A DNA stretch of 15,053 bases from an uncultured Clostridia bacterium (GTDB taxonomy: Bacteria > Bacillota > Clostridia > TANB77 > CAG-508). Under the pieces are notes generated by a model, which did no database searches, had not been told where the DNA came from, and saw nothing but the letters and a program-made list of their open reading frames with translations. The translations under genes were made by a program, and so were the position numbers. The DNA lies in NCBI GenBank assembly GCA_947631315.1, contig CANRLA010000028.1:1-15053 (forward strand), written 5' to 3'. Below, in pieces: positions 9,112 to 15,017 of this stretch. The stretch's first letter is position 1, and the number at the start of each line of letters is the position of its first letter.

Positions 9112-10161
9112 ATGGAAAATTTAGTAAATGATGAAAAGATAGGCATCAATGAAATAAAACCTGATAAAACAAAAAGAATACTTACAGGAGATAGACCAAC
9201 AGGAAGACTACATATAGGACACTATTTTGGTTCATTAAAATCAAGAGTAGCACTTCAAGATAAATTTGAAACATATATAGAAGTAGCTGATGTTCAAGCA
9301 TTAACAGATAATTTTAACAATCCTGATAAAGTAAAACAAAATGTTTCACAAATCGTCATGGACTATTTATCAGTAGGAATTGACCCTAATAAAGTAACAA
9401 TATTATTGCAGTCTCAAATTCCGGAAATAGCAGAACTTACGGTATTTTACTCAAATTTAGTAACGATAGCAAGACTTCAAAGAAATCCAACAGTAAAAAC
9501 AGAAATAGCGCAGAAAAAAGATTTATTTGGAGAAAGTGTTACATATGGATTTTTGGGATATCCTGTAAGCCAAGCAGCAGATATAACTGCATTTGATGCA
9601 AGTTATGTGCCAGTTGGAGAAGATCAACTTCCATTAATTGAACAATGTAGAGAAATAGTAAGAAAATTTAATTCAATATATGGAGAAACTTTAAGAGAAC
9701 CAGTTGCAGTAATGAGTACAGCAGGTAGAATAAAAGGATTAGATGGCAATGAAAAAATGGGAAAATCATTAGGAAATGCACTTTATCTATCAGATGATTT
9801 GCAAACTATCACGGAAAAAGTAATGTCAGCATTAACAGACCCAGCAAGGATAAAGAAAGATGACCCAGGAAATCCTGATATATGTATGGTATATTATTAT
9901 CATAAATTATTTAGTGATGAAAATACATGTAAAAATGTATGTGAAGAATGTAAAGGTGGAAAAAGAGGATGTGTTGCTTGTAAAAAACAATTAATAGAAA
10001 ACATAAATAAAACCCTAGAACCAATTAGAGAAAAAAGACATTATTATGAAGAACGTCCAAAAGAGGTTATGGATATACTTATGACAGGAACATCACATGC
10101 AAGAAGTATAGCAAAAGAAACTATGGAAAAAGTAAAGAAATCAATGAAACTTGATTATTAA
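9112..10161 (+). CDS. trpS: Tryptophanyl-tRNA synthetase (TrpRS) with a Cys set like that of the 4Fe-4S enzymes
   Basis: Class Ic aminoacyl-tRNA synthetase that charges tRNA-Trp with tryptophan. The HIGH signature is exact at residues 34-37 (GRLHIGHYFGSL) and the KMSKS loop reads KMGKS at 215-219 (GNEKMGKSLGNA). The C-terminal anticodon-binding region is rich in Cys: C258, C273, C277, C280, C287 and C290. C258-x21-C280-x6-C287-x2-C290 is one residue short of the C-x22-C-x6-C-x2-C pattern that holds a 4Fe-4S cluster in Thermotoga maritima TrpRS, so a cluster is likely here too. About 20 residues precede the usual start ILTGDRPTG; AGGAAAGGA at 9097-9105, 6 bases before ATG 9112, supports this start. 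No T-box leader is visible in the 128 bases upstream. A strong terminator ends the transcript. Confidence 0.96.
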   Translation: MENLVNDEKIGINEIKPDKTKRILTGDRPTGRLHIGHYFGSLKSRVALQDKFETYIEVADVQALTDNFNNPDKVKQNVSQIVMDYLSVGIDPNKVTILLQSQIPEIAELTVFYSNLVTIARLQRNPTVKTEIAQKKDLFGESVTYGFLGYPVSQAADITAFDASYVPVGEDQLPLIEQCREIVRKFNSIYGETLREPVAVMSTAGRIKGLDGNEKMGKSLGNALYLSDDLQTITEKVMSALTDPARIKKDDPGNPDICMVYYYHKLFSDENTCKNVCEECKGGKRGCVACKKQLIENINKTLEPIREKRHYYEERPKEVMDILMTGTSHARSIAKETMEKVKKSMKLDY

Positions 10162-10212
10162 TTAAGTAAAAATATAGATTTAAGATGATATGTCATTCAT
10201 AAATGAAAATAG

Positions 10213-10257
10213 AAAATCTTATAAAAGGCTAGATAAAGCTAATTATAAGATTTTTTT
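10213..10257 (+). terminator. Rho-independent terminator after trpS
   Basis: A perfect 12-bp stem pairs AAAATCTTATAA (10213-10224) with TTATAAGATTTT (10243-10254). A second small stem in the loop pairs GGCT with AGCT. The stem runs straight into a seven-T tract (10251-10257). It closes the miaB-to-trpS run and separates it from rpn. Confidence 0.88.
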
Positions 10258-10275
10258 GATGATATTTAAATTAAT

Positions 10276-10300
10276 TGCCTAAAAATGTCGAAAATAGGCA
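10276..10300 (+). promoter_or_regulatory. Hairpin with Spo0A-box-like loop upstream of the rpn promoter
   Basis: TGCCTA (10276-10281) and TAGGCA (10295-10300) form a 6-bp inverted repeat. The 13-base loop contains TGTCGAA (10286-10292), an exact match to the Spo0A box TGNCGAA. It ends 11 bases before the -35 element, a plausible activator or repressor position. The short motif is expected a few times by chance in 15 kb, so only the placement and the flanking repeat make it notable. Confidence 0.3.
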
Positions 10301-10311
10301 TACGATTTTTA

Positions 10312-10340
10312 TTGACAAATATTAACAAAAAATATAAAAT
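10312..10340 (+). promoter_or_regulatory. Sigma-A promoter for rpn
   Basis: TTGACA (10312-10317) and TAAAAT (10335-10340) are spaced by exactly 17 bases. Transcription would start near 10347 and give a leader of about 210 bases before the rpn start codon. Confidence 0.75.
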
Positions 10341-10382
10341 AATCATATTCTTTTTATTATATTTATTTTATTCAAAGAGTCG

Positions 10383-10400
10383 ATTTATTAATTAATAAAT
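10383..10400. repeat. 18-bp perfect palindrome in the rpn leader
   Basis: ATTTATTAATTAATAAAT reads identically on both strands. It lies about 36 bases downstream of the predicted rpn transcription start, where a repressor could block elongation. Being pure A+T it may be fortuitous. Confidence 0.35.
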
Positions 10401-10558
10401 TATTTTTTAAAATTAAAAATTATTTTATAAATTCCAATATTAGTATAAAAATAAAAGTATAATATTTTCATGCCAATTAATAATGTGGCTCTTAATTTTT
10501 ATGTTCAAATAAAATATATTTAATTCAAAGAAAATTTAGTTCAAGGAGATGTTTATTC

Positions 10559-11470
10559 ATGAAAAATTTAAAATCAGATAAAGACAAGAAAGATATTGAA
10601 GAAAAACAACTATTACAACCAAAGATAGATGTAGTATTTCAAAGTTTATTTAATAAAGACAATTTGGAAATAACAAAATCATTTGTAGAGGTATTATTAG
10701 AAGAAAAAATAGAAACAATAGAAATAAATGCAGATAAGGATTTAATAAGAGAAAAACCGGAAGATAAATTAGGAGTATTAGATTTAGAACTAAATGTAAA
10801 TAATAAAGAAAAAATAGATGTAGAGATACAATTAAGTAAAAGAAGTGATTTTATAAAAAGGATATTATGGTATTTAACAAGAATGTATAGTAAGCAAATA
10901 AAAAGAGGAGAAAAATATAAAGAACTAAAGAAGGTAATGTTAATAGCGATAGTAGACTTTAATTTGCAAGAAACAAAAGAATTAGAAGAAATGGAAACAA
11001 TATGGAAGCTGATAGAGACGAAAAATCGTGAAAAGATATTGACAGAGGATATTGAAATACGTATAATTGAGTTACCAAAGGCAAAAGAGATGTATAAAAA
11101 GAATAAAAAAGATGAAAAAGCACAATGGATGTTATTCATAGATAATCCAAACTCAGAGGAGGTCAAAGATATAATGAAAGAAAATGAAGAGATAAAGGAG
11201 TGCGTAATAAAAGTAAAAGAATTGACAGAAGACGAGAAAATGGAAAGACTAGCATTTTTAAGAGAAAGAGCAAGAATGGATGAAGAGTCATTAAGAGATG
11301 AAGGTTATGAGGAAGGAGTAAAAGAAGGAATAAAAGAAGGCAAAAAAGAAGGATTAACAGAAATAGCAAAAAAATTAATAGAAGAAGGAAAGGATATAAA
11401 ATATATAGTAGACTTAACAGGACTTGAAGAAGAAGAAATAAAAGAACTAACAGAAACAATAACTTTATAA
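10559..11470 (+). CDS. rpn: Rpn-family PD-(D/E)XK nuclease (recombination-promoting nuclease / putative transposase)
   Basis: A 303-residue protein of the Rpn/PDDEXK_2 group, DNA endonucleases often annotated as 'PD-(D/E)XK nuclease family transposase'. The N-terminal part (PKIDVVFQSLF, residues 21-31) is the family opening. The nuclease core has D75 (GVLDLEL) and E89-x-Q91 (DVEIQLS), with the supporting RILWYLTRMYSKQI helix. The core ends around KAQWMLFIDNP (188-197). The tail (about 200-303) is highly charged and has EG repeats every four residues (EEGVKEGIKEGKKEG), closing with a small TGLEEEEIKEL helix, typical of the family. AAGGAG at 10543-10548 supports the start. It has its own promoter and sits alone between trpS and recN, with no terminal inverted repeats or target duplication seen. 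In E. coli, Rpn proteins are toxic nucleases that act against phage and are held in check by a nested C-terminal product; the matching signals inside this gene are listed separately. Confidence 0.88.
   Translation: MKNLKSDKDKKDIEEKQLLQPKIDVVFQSLFNKDNLEITKSFVEVLLEEKIETIEINADKDLIREKPEDKLGVLDLELNVNNKEKIDVEIQLSKRSDFIKRILWYLTRMYSKQIKRGEKYKELKKVMLIAIVDFNLQETKELEEMETIWKLIETKNREKILTEDIEIRIIELPKAKEMYKKNKKDEKAQWMLFIDNPNSEEVKDIMKENEEIKECVIKVKELTEDEKMERLAFLRERARMDEESLRDEGYEEGVKEGIKEGKKEGLTEIAKKLIEEGKDIKYIVDLTGLEEEEIKELTETITL
11039..11067 (+). promoter_or_regulatory. Full-consensus sigma-A promoter inside rpn
   Basis: TTGACA (11039-11044) and TATAAT (11062-11067) are exact consensus hexamers with exactly 17 bases between them, on the coding strand of rpn. 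Transcription would start near 11074, about 100 bases before the in-frame ATG at 11174. The codons that build it include TTG for Leu, CGT for Arg and ATT for Ile, minority choices in this gene (TTA, AGA and ATA dominate), which suggests selection for the DNA sequence itself. Confidence 0.7.
11157..11163 (+). promoter_or_regulatory. Intragenic Shine-Dalgarno site in rpn
   Basis: AGGAGGT is a seven-base match to the anti-Shine-Dalgarno sequence, placed 10 bases before the in-frame ATG at 11174. It is built from GAG-GAG-GTC; that GTC is the only GTC valine codon in rpn, the others being GTA. Confidence 0.65.
11174..11470 (+). CDS. Nested in-frame C-terminal product of rpn (RpnS-like candidate)
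   Basis: Starting at M206 of Rpn, the same frame would yield a separate 98-residue protein made only of the charged, EG-repeat tail and the terminal TGLEEEEIKEL helix, without any nuclease residue. Support comes from three independent signals: the consensus promoter at 11039-11067, the AGGAGGT site at 11157-11163, and the position of the ATG at the end of the nuclease core. E. coli rpn genes are reported to encode such a short intragenic protein (RpnS) that neutralises the full-length toxin (RpnL). By analogy this would be an antitoxin or oligomerisation partner; this role is inference. The spacing of 10 bases between AGGAGGT and ATG is at the long end of normal. It shares every residue with the larger protein, so codon statistics cannot confirm it. 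Confidence 0.55.
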   Translation: MKENEEIKECVIKVKELTEDEKMERLAFLRERARMDEESLRDEGYEEGVKEGIKEGKKEGLTEIAKKLIEEGKDIKYIVDLTGLEEEEIKELTETITL

Positions 11471-11536
11471 TAAAGAAATTATCGAAAAATTTTATAAAGT
11501 TAGAAATAATTTTTAAAAATTTATGAAAAAATTCTC

Positions 11537-11565
11537 TTGACAAATTAAACGGATGTTTGTATAAT
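11537..11565 (+). promoter_or_regulatory. Full-consensus sigma-A promoter for recN
   Basis: TTGACA (11537-11542) and TATAAT (11560-11565) with exactly 17 bases between. The start site would fall near 11572, giving a leader of about 30 bases. A promoter this strong normally needs a repressor, and inverted repeats lie directly on it. Confidence 0.85.
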
Positions 11566-11582
11566 AATACAAACAAAAGTTT
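11547..11582. promoter_or_regulatory. Double operator on the recN promoter (SOS-box-like)
   Basis: Two copies of AAAC-N4-GTTT occur at 11547-11558 (N4 = GGAT) and 11571-11582 (N4 = AAAA), 24 bases apart, either side of the -10 element. Their inner halves also form a 9-bp inverted repeat, TGTTTGTAT (11554-11562) and ATACAAACA (11567-11575), separated by AATA, centred on the -10. The boxes resemble the GAAC-N4-GTTC/T LexA site of Firmicutes but have A instead of the first G. recN is a classical LexA target with multiple boxes in E. coli, which fits, but another repressor is possible. Confidence 0.55.
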
Positions 11583-11603
11583 TATATTGTTAGGAGATTT
11601 TTT

Positions 11604-13223
11604 ATGATTACTACTTTGCATATTAAAAATATAGGAATAATAGATGATTTATGCGTTGAGCTTAATTCAGGATTTAATGTTTTTACAGGAGAAACAGGTG
11701 CTGGAAAAACATTAATAATTGATGCAATTAACATTATTTCAGGTGGAAGATTTTCAAAAGAAATAATAAGGAAAGGCGAAGAATATTCTTTTATGGAACT
11801 TAATTTATTTTTACCAAATAATGAAAATGCAATAGATGGAAATGTTATTGTAAGTAGAGAAGTTCACTCTAATGGAAGAAACTCATGCAAAATTAATGGA
11901 AGACTTGTAACTGTTACAGAATTAAAAGAATTTATGAATTCAGTAATAGATATTCATGGTCAAAATGATAATCAAAAAATACTAAATTCTAAATATCATA
12001 TCAAATACTTAGATGACTTCGCAGGAAGCGGGTTATTAAGTGAGCAAAAAGAATATAAAGACTTATTTTTTAAATATAATGAGTTAAAAAATAAGTTAAA
12101 AGAAAACTTAGGAGACGAAAAAGAAAAGCAAAGAAGATTAGACCTTCTTCAATACGAGTTTGATGAAATAGATAAAGCAAAACTTAAAGTCGGAGAAGAA
12201 GAATCATTAATTGAAAAAAGAAATTTATTTATAAATTTTGAAAAAATATCAACTAATTTAAATGAGGCTAATGCTAATATAGAAAAATCAGTAGAAACAG
12301 TAAGCAATGGTGTAAAAGCATTAGAGAAGATAGAAAGCATTGACAAAATTTATAGCCAAAAATTAGAAGAACTTAAAAATATATATTATGAATTAGAAGA
12401 GTTTTCAAGAGATATAAGTTATTTAGACTCTGATATGTTTTATGATGCAAACGAGCAAAATGAGATAGAAGAAAGATTAGATTTGATATTTTCACTTAAG
12501 AGAAAATATGGAAATAGTATTGAAGAAATCTTAGAATATAAAAACAAAATCGAAATGGAAATTGATAGAATTAATAATTTAGATGAAGTAAATAGAAAAA
12601 TTAGAAAAGAGTTGGAAAATATAACGAATTTAATGAAAGAAAAATCAGATAAAATGCATGAACTAAGAGTAAAAACTAGCCAAATATTATCTGAAAAAAT
12701 TAATCTTGAACTAAATGACTTAGAAATGCCAAATGCCAAATTTATGATAGACATAAAGACATTAGATGAATTTAATAAAACAGGATTAGATGATGTAAAC
12801 TTTTTAATTTCAACCAATTTAGGAGAAGATGCAAAAGAGTTATCTAAAATAGCATCAGGAGGAGAAATGTCAAGAATAATGCTTGCTATAAAAACAGTTC
12901 TTGCAGATACTGATAGTACACCAATATTAATTTTTGATGAGATAGATACAGGAATAAGCGGAAAAGCAGCAAAATCAGTTGGACAAAAACTAAAATTAAT
13001 AGGAAAAGGACATCAAGTAATTTGTATCACACATCAACCAAGCATTGCCGCAAAAGGAGATTACAATTATTTTATAAGTAAGAGTGTAAATAAACAAAGA
13101 ACACATACAGAAATAAGAAAACTAGAAGAAGATGAAATAATAGATGAAATAGCAAGAATATCTAATGGAGACATTACAGATATCGCAAAGAAACATGCAA
13201 TAGAACTTAGAAAATCTGCTTAA
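11604..13223 (+). CDS. recN: DNA repair protein RecN (SMC-like ATPase)
   Basis: SMC-like ATPase that holds and processes DNA at double-strand breaks before RecA-dependent recombination. The N-terminal head has the family opening (LHIKNIGIIDDL) and Walker A GETGAGKT at 29-36. A long charged coiled-coil stretch covers roughly residues 150-370. The C-terminal head carries the signature ASGGEMSR from residue 417 and Walker B LIFDEIDTGISG with D445 and E446. At 539 residues it is somewhat shorter than the usual 550-575, the difference being in the coil. AGGAG at 11592-11596 lies 7 bases before ATG 11604. The gene has its own very strong, operator-covered promoter, implying tight repression and damage induction. 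It is not next to argR, spoIVB or spo0A, its frequent neighbours in Firmicutes. Confidence 0.95.
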   Translation: MITTLHIKNIGIIDDLCVELNSGFNVFTGETGAGKTLIIDAINIISGGRFSKEIIRKGEEYSFMELNLFLPNNENAIDGNVIVSREVHSNGRNSCKINGRLVTVTELKEFMNSVIDIHGQNDNQKILNSKYHIKYLDDFAGSGLLSEQKEYKDLFFKYNELKNKLKENLGDEKEKQRRLDLLQYEFDEIDKAKLKVGEEESLIEKRNLFINFEKISTNLNEANANIEKSVETVSNGVKALEKIESIDKIYSQKLEELKNIYYELEEFSRDISYLDSDMFYDANEQNEIEERLDLIFSLKRKYGNSIEEILEYKNKIEMEIDRINNLDEVNRKIRKELENITNLMKEKSDKMHELRVKTSQILSEKINLELNDLEMPNAKFMIDIKTLDEFNKTGLDDVNFLISTNLGEDAKELSKIASGGEMSRIMLAIKTVLADTDSTPILIFDEIDTGISGKAAKSVGQKLKLIGKGHQVICITHQPSIAAKGDYNYFISKSVNKQRTHTEIRKLEEDEIIDEIARISNGDITDIAKKHAIELRKSA

Positions 13224-13252
13224 TCATGATTAGGATTTATTTTACTTTATTA

Positions 13253-13281
13253 TTTACAAAAAAATCTTCTTATGATAATAT
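13253..13281 (+). promoter_or_regulatory. Possible sigma-A promoter for thyA
   Basis: TTTACA (13253-13258) and TAATAT (13276-13281) with 17 bases between. The -10 is imperfect; GATAAT at 13274-13279 is an alternative at 15 bases. It lies between the recN stop and the very strong TAAGGAGG (13307-13314) of thyA. Confidence 0.4.
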
Positions 13282-13318
13282 TAGAAAAATTAGAAATTCA
13301 TTATTATAAGGAGGAATC

Positions 13319-14176
13319 ATGACTGAGGCTGATAAAAATTTTATAGATACCTGTAAAGAAATTTTGGCACACGGATATTCCTCAGAAGGTACTGGAGTCA
13401 GAACTAGATGGGAAGATGGAACGGAAGCAAATTATATATCTGTTGTTGGAATTACTAATAAGTATGATGTTGAAAAAGAATTTCCAATGATTACGTTAAG
13501 AAATAACACAAATACAGTAAAAAGAGCAATCGATGAGATTTTATGGATTTGGCAAAAAAAGTCTAATAATGTAAACGAACTTAATTCTCATATATGGGAT
13601 CAATGGGCAGATGAAAATGGTACAATTGGAAAAGCTTATGGATATCAATTTGCCAAGAAATATTCTTTTAAAACAAAAGAAGGAATAAAAGAAATGGATC
13701 AAGTAGATTTTGTATTATACCTATTAAAAAATGACCCTGCTAGTAGAAGAATAGTAACAAATCTATTTAATCATGAAGAATTAAAAGATATGAATTTGGA
13801 ACCTTGTGCATATGGAACTCAATGGTTAGTAAAAGAAGGAAAACTTCACTTAATACTAAATCAACGTTCACAAGATATGCTTGCTGCTAATGGCTGGAAT
13901 ACTATGCAATATGCAGCATTACTTCATATGTTTGCAAAAGTATCAGGTTTAAAAGTAGGAACTCTTACACATAATATAGGAGACTGTCATATATATGATA
14001 GACATATTCCATTAATAGAAAAATTAATTGAAGCAAAGCCAATGGATGTTTCTCCACAACTTATTATACATAATGACAGTAATAATTTCTATGATTTCAA
14101 AGTAGAAGATTTTGAAATTCAAGGTTATGACTATAATAAAGATATCAAACTAGGAAAAATTCCTGTAGCTATATAA
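13319..14176 (+). CDS. thyA: Thymidylate synthase ThyA, Bacillus/phage-like subtype
   Basis: Methylates dUMP to dTMP with 5,10-methylene-THF, releasing dihydrofolate. The catalytic cysteine is C163 in EPCAYGTQW. Phosphate-binding arginines include the SRR pair R143/R144 and R183 in QRSQD. The dUMP-contacting Asn is N194, in GWNTMQY where most ThyA proteins have PFN. H224 and Y226 lie in GDCHIYDRH. The segments ILWIWQKKSN and HIWDQWADENGTIGKAYGYQ and the length of 285 resemble B. subtilis ThyA (279) and its phage relatives, not the E. coli type. TAAGGAGG at 13307-13314, 4 bases before ATG 13319, is the strongest ribosome binding site in the window. The next gene is folA, which recycles the dihydrofolate made here. 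The enzyme looks complete. Confidence 0.95.
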   Translation: MTEADKNFIDTCKEILAHGYSSEGTGVRTRWEDGTEANYISVVGITNKYDVEKEFPMITLRNNTNTVKRAIDEILWIWQKKSNNVNELNSHIWDQWADENGTIGKAYGYQFAKKYSFKTKEGIKEMDQVDFVLYLLKNDPASRRIVTNLFNHEELKDMNLEPCAYGTQWLVKEGKLHLILNQRSQDMLAANGWNTMQYAALLHMFAKVSGLKVGTLTHNIGDCHIYDRHIPLIEKLIEAKPMDVSPQLIIHNDSNNFYDFKVEDFEIQGYDYNKDIKLGKIPVAI

Positions 14177-14200
14177 ATAATAAAAATAATTAACAAACAA

Positions 14201-14264
14201 TTTAATATATAAAAAATTTTTAAGATATAAGAAAAAATTAAGATTTAATATATAAGAAAAATTT
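14201..14264 (+). repeat. Three imperfect AT-rich direct repeats between thyA and folA
   Basis: About 20-base copies starting at 14201, 14219 and 14244 follow the pattern TTTAA(T/G)ATATAA(A/G)AAAAATT. The first and third share TTTAATATATAA exactly. They fill most of the 111-base spacer before folA. They could be a duplicated spacer, an UP-like element or slippage product; no promoter hexamers are clear within them. Confidence 0.5.
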
Positions 14265-14287
14265 AGTAGTTTAAATGGAGAGAAATA

Positions 14288-14776
14288 ATGTTAAGTTTAA
14301 TTGTTGCAAAAGCTAAAAATAATATAATAGGAAAAGATAATCAATTAATATGGCATATTCCAGAAGACTTAAAAAGATTTAAAACATTGACCTCAGGACA
14401 CACCATAATAATGGGAAGGAAAACATTTGAGTCTTTAGGAAGAGTATTGCCTAATAGACATCATGTAATATTATGTAATGATGCACAGATGAATATAGAC
14501 AATGAAAATGTAGAAGTATTAGAAGATATTTCAATGTTAGATAAATATATTAATGATGAAGAAGAAAATTTTGTAATAGGTGGAGCTACTATGTATAAGC
14601 TGCTCATGCCATATTGCAGTAAAATGTACATAACTGAAATAAATCAAGAATTTGAAGGAGATGTATCATTTCCAAAAATTAATATGTCAGAATGGAAAAT
14701 AGAATCAAGAGAAAAAGGATTAAAAGATGAAAAAAATCCTTATGATTATGAATATGTAACTTATGTTAGAGTATAA
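14288..14776 (+). CDS. folA: Dihydrofolate reductase
   Basis: Reduces dihydrofolate to tetrahydrofolate with NADPH, closing the cycle opened by ThyA just upstream. At 162 residues it has the normal chromosomal size. The substrate acid is D27 in LIWHIPEDLKRFK, matching E. coli D27. NADPH contacts are MGRKTFESLG (residues about 42-51) and the VIGGATMYK loop near 95-103. The C-terminal strands (YDYEYVTYVRV) are present, so the protein is complete. GGAG at 14277-14280, 7 bases before ATG 14288, sets the start. No trimethoprim-resistance cassette features (attC, integron) surround it; it looks like the housekeeping gene. It is probably transcribed with thyA. Confidence 0.95.
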   Translation: MLSLIVAKAKNNIIGKDNQLIWHIPEDLKRFKTLTSGHTIIMGRKTFESLGRVLPNRHHVILCNDAQMNIDNENVEVLEDISMLDKYINDEEENFVIGGATMYKLLMPYCSKMYITEINQEFEGDVSFPKINMSEWKIESREKGLKDEKNPYDYEYVTYVRV

Positions 14777-14826
14777 AAAATTTTTTTGTAAAAAGCTTAA
14801 TAAATATCAAATTAACAAAAAATAAA

Positions 14827-14877
14827 AAATACAAGCTAATGATTTTTTATAGTTAGAAAATTAATTAGCTTGTATTT
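14827..14877 (+). terminator. Rho-independent terminator after folA
   Basis: A perfect 14-bp stem pairs AAATACAAGCTAAT (14827-14840) with ATTAGCTTGTATTT (14864-14877) around a 23-base loop. The right arm ends in T-rich sequence and the left arm follows an A-run. It lies about 50 bases after the folA stop and closes the thyA-folA unit. Confidence 0.8.
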
Positions 14878-14988
14878 AATTTTAAATAAAAAAATGATAA
14901 AAAATTATATAAAATAAATTTTAAAAATTCGCCAAGTAAAAAGTTAAATTATAAATTATGAAAAATATGTTAATAGTTTATAAAATTA

Positions 14989-15017
14989 TTTACAAAATGC
15001 TTAATTTAAGATATAAT
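14989..15017 (+). promoter_or_regulatory. Sigma-A promoter for a gene just beyond the right edge
   Basis: TTTACA (14989-14994) and TATAAT (15012-15017) with 17 bases between. It is followed by a ribosome binding site GAAGGA (15042-15047), so a start codon is expected within a few bases past 15053. Upstream, TTCGCCA (14928-14934) is a reverse-strand match to the loose Spo0A box, probably by chance. Confidence 0.75.

Larger units (their letters stand above)
10162..10558. other. 397-base intergenic region: trpS terminator, rpn promoter and long AT-rich leader
   Basis: No coding region is seen here. From left to right it holds the trpS terminator, a TGCCTA/TAGGCA hairpin with a 0A-box-like loop, a strong promoter (10312-10340) and then a leader of about 210 bases before rpn. 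The leader is almost pure A+T. It contains an 18-bp perfect palindrome (10383-10400) and a weak AT-only hairpin (AATATTA at 10436-10442 with TAATATT at 10460-10466, followed by TTT). A TATAAT at 10458-10463 has no fitting -35 box. The leader is unusually long for this window, where other leaders are about 25-40 bases. Confidence 0.7.

Noticed and set aside
11222..11227. Further TTGACA inside rpn
   Set aside because: No -10-like hexamer lies 16-18 bases downstream, unlike the site at 11039.
11476..11512. Terminator after rpn (AAATTAT / ATAATTT)
   Set aside because: Only a 7-bp all-AT stem with a 23-base loop and no clean T-run; too weak to call.
10262..11536. rpn as an insertion sequence
   Set aside because: The family is often labelled 'transposase', but I see no terminal inverted repeats or target-site duplications flanking it, and it has its own promoter and tail architecture.
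10639..11621. Long antisense open frames opposite rpn
   Set aside because: They are low-complexity Leu/Ile/Ser/Phe-rich mirrors of Glu/Lys-rich coding sequence and lack ribosome binding sites; treated as shadows.
13211..13245. Terminator after recN around the palindrome TAATCATGATTA
   Set aside because: The palindrome has no loop and the outer AAATC/GATTT arms are short and interrupted, so termination is uncertain.
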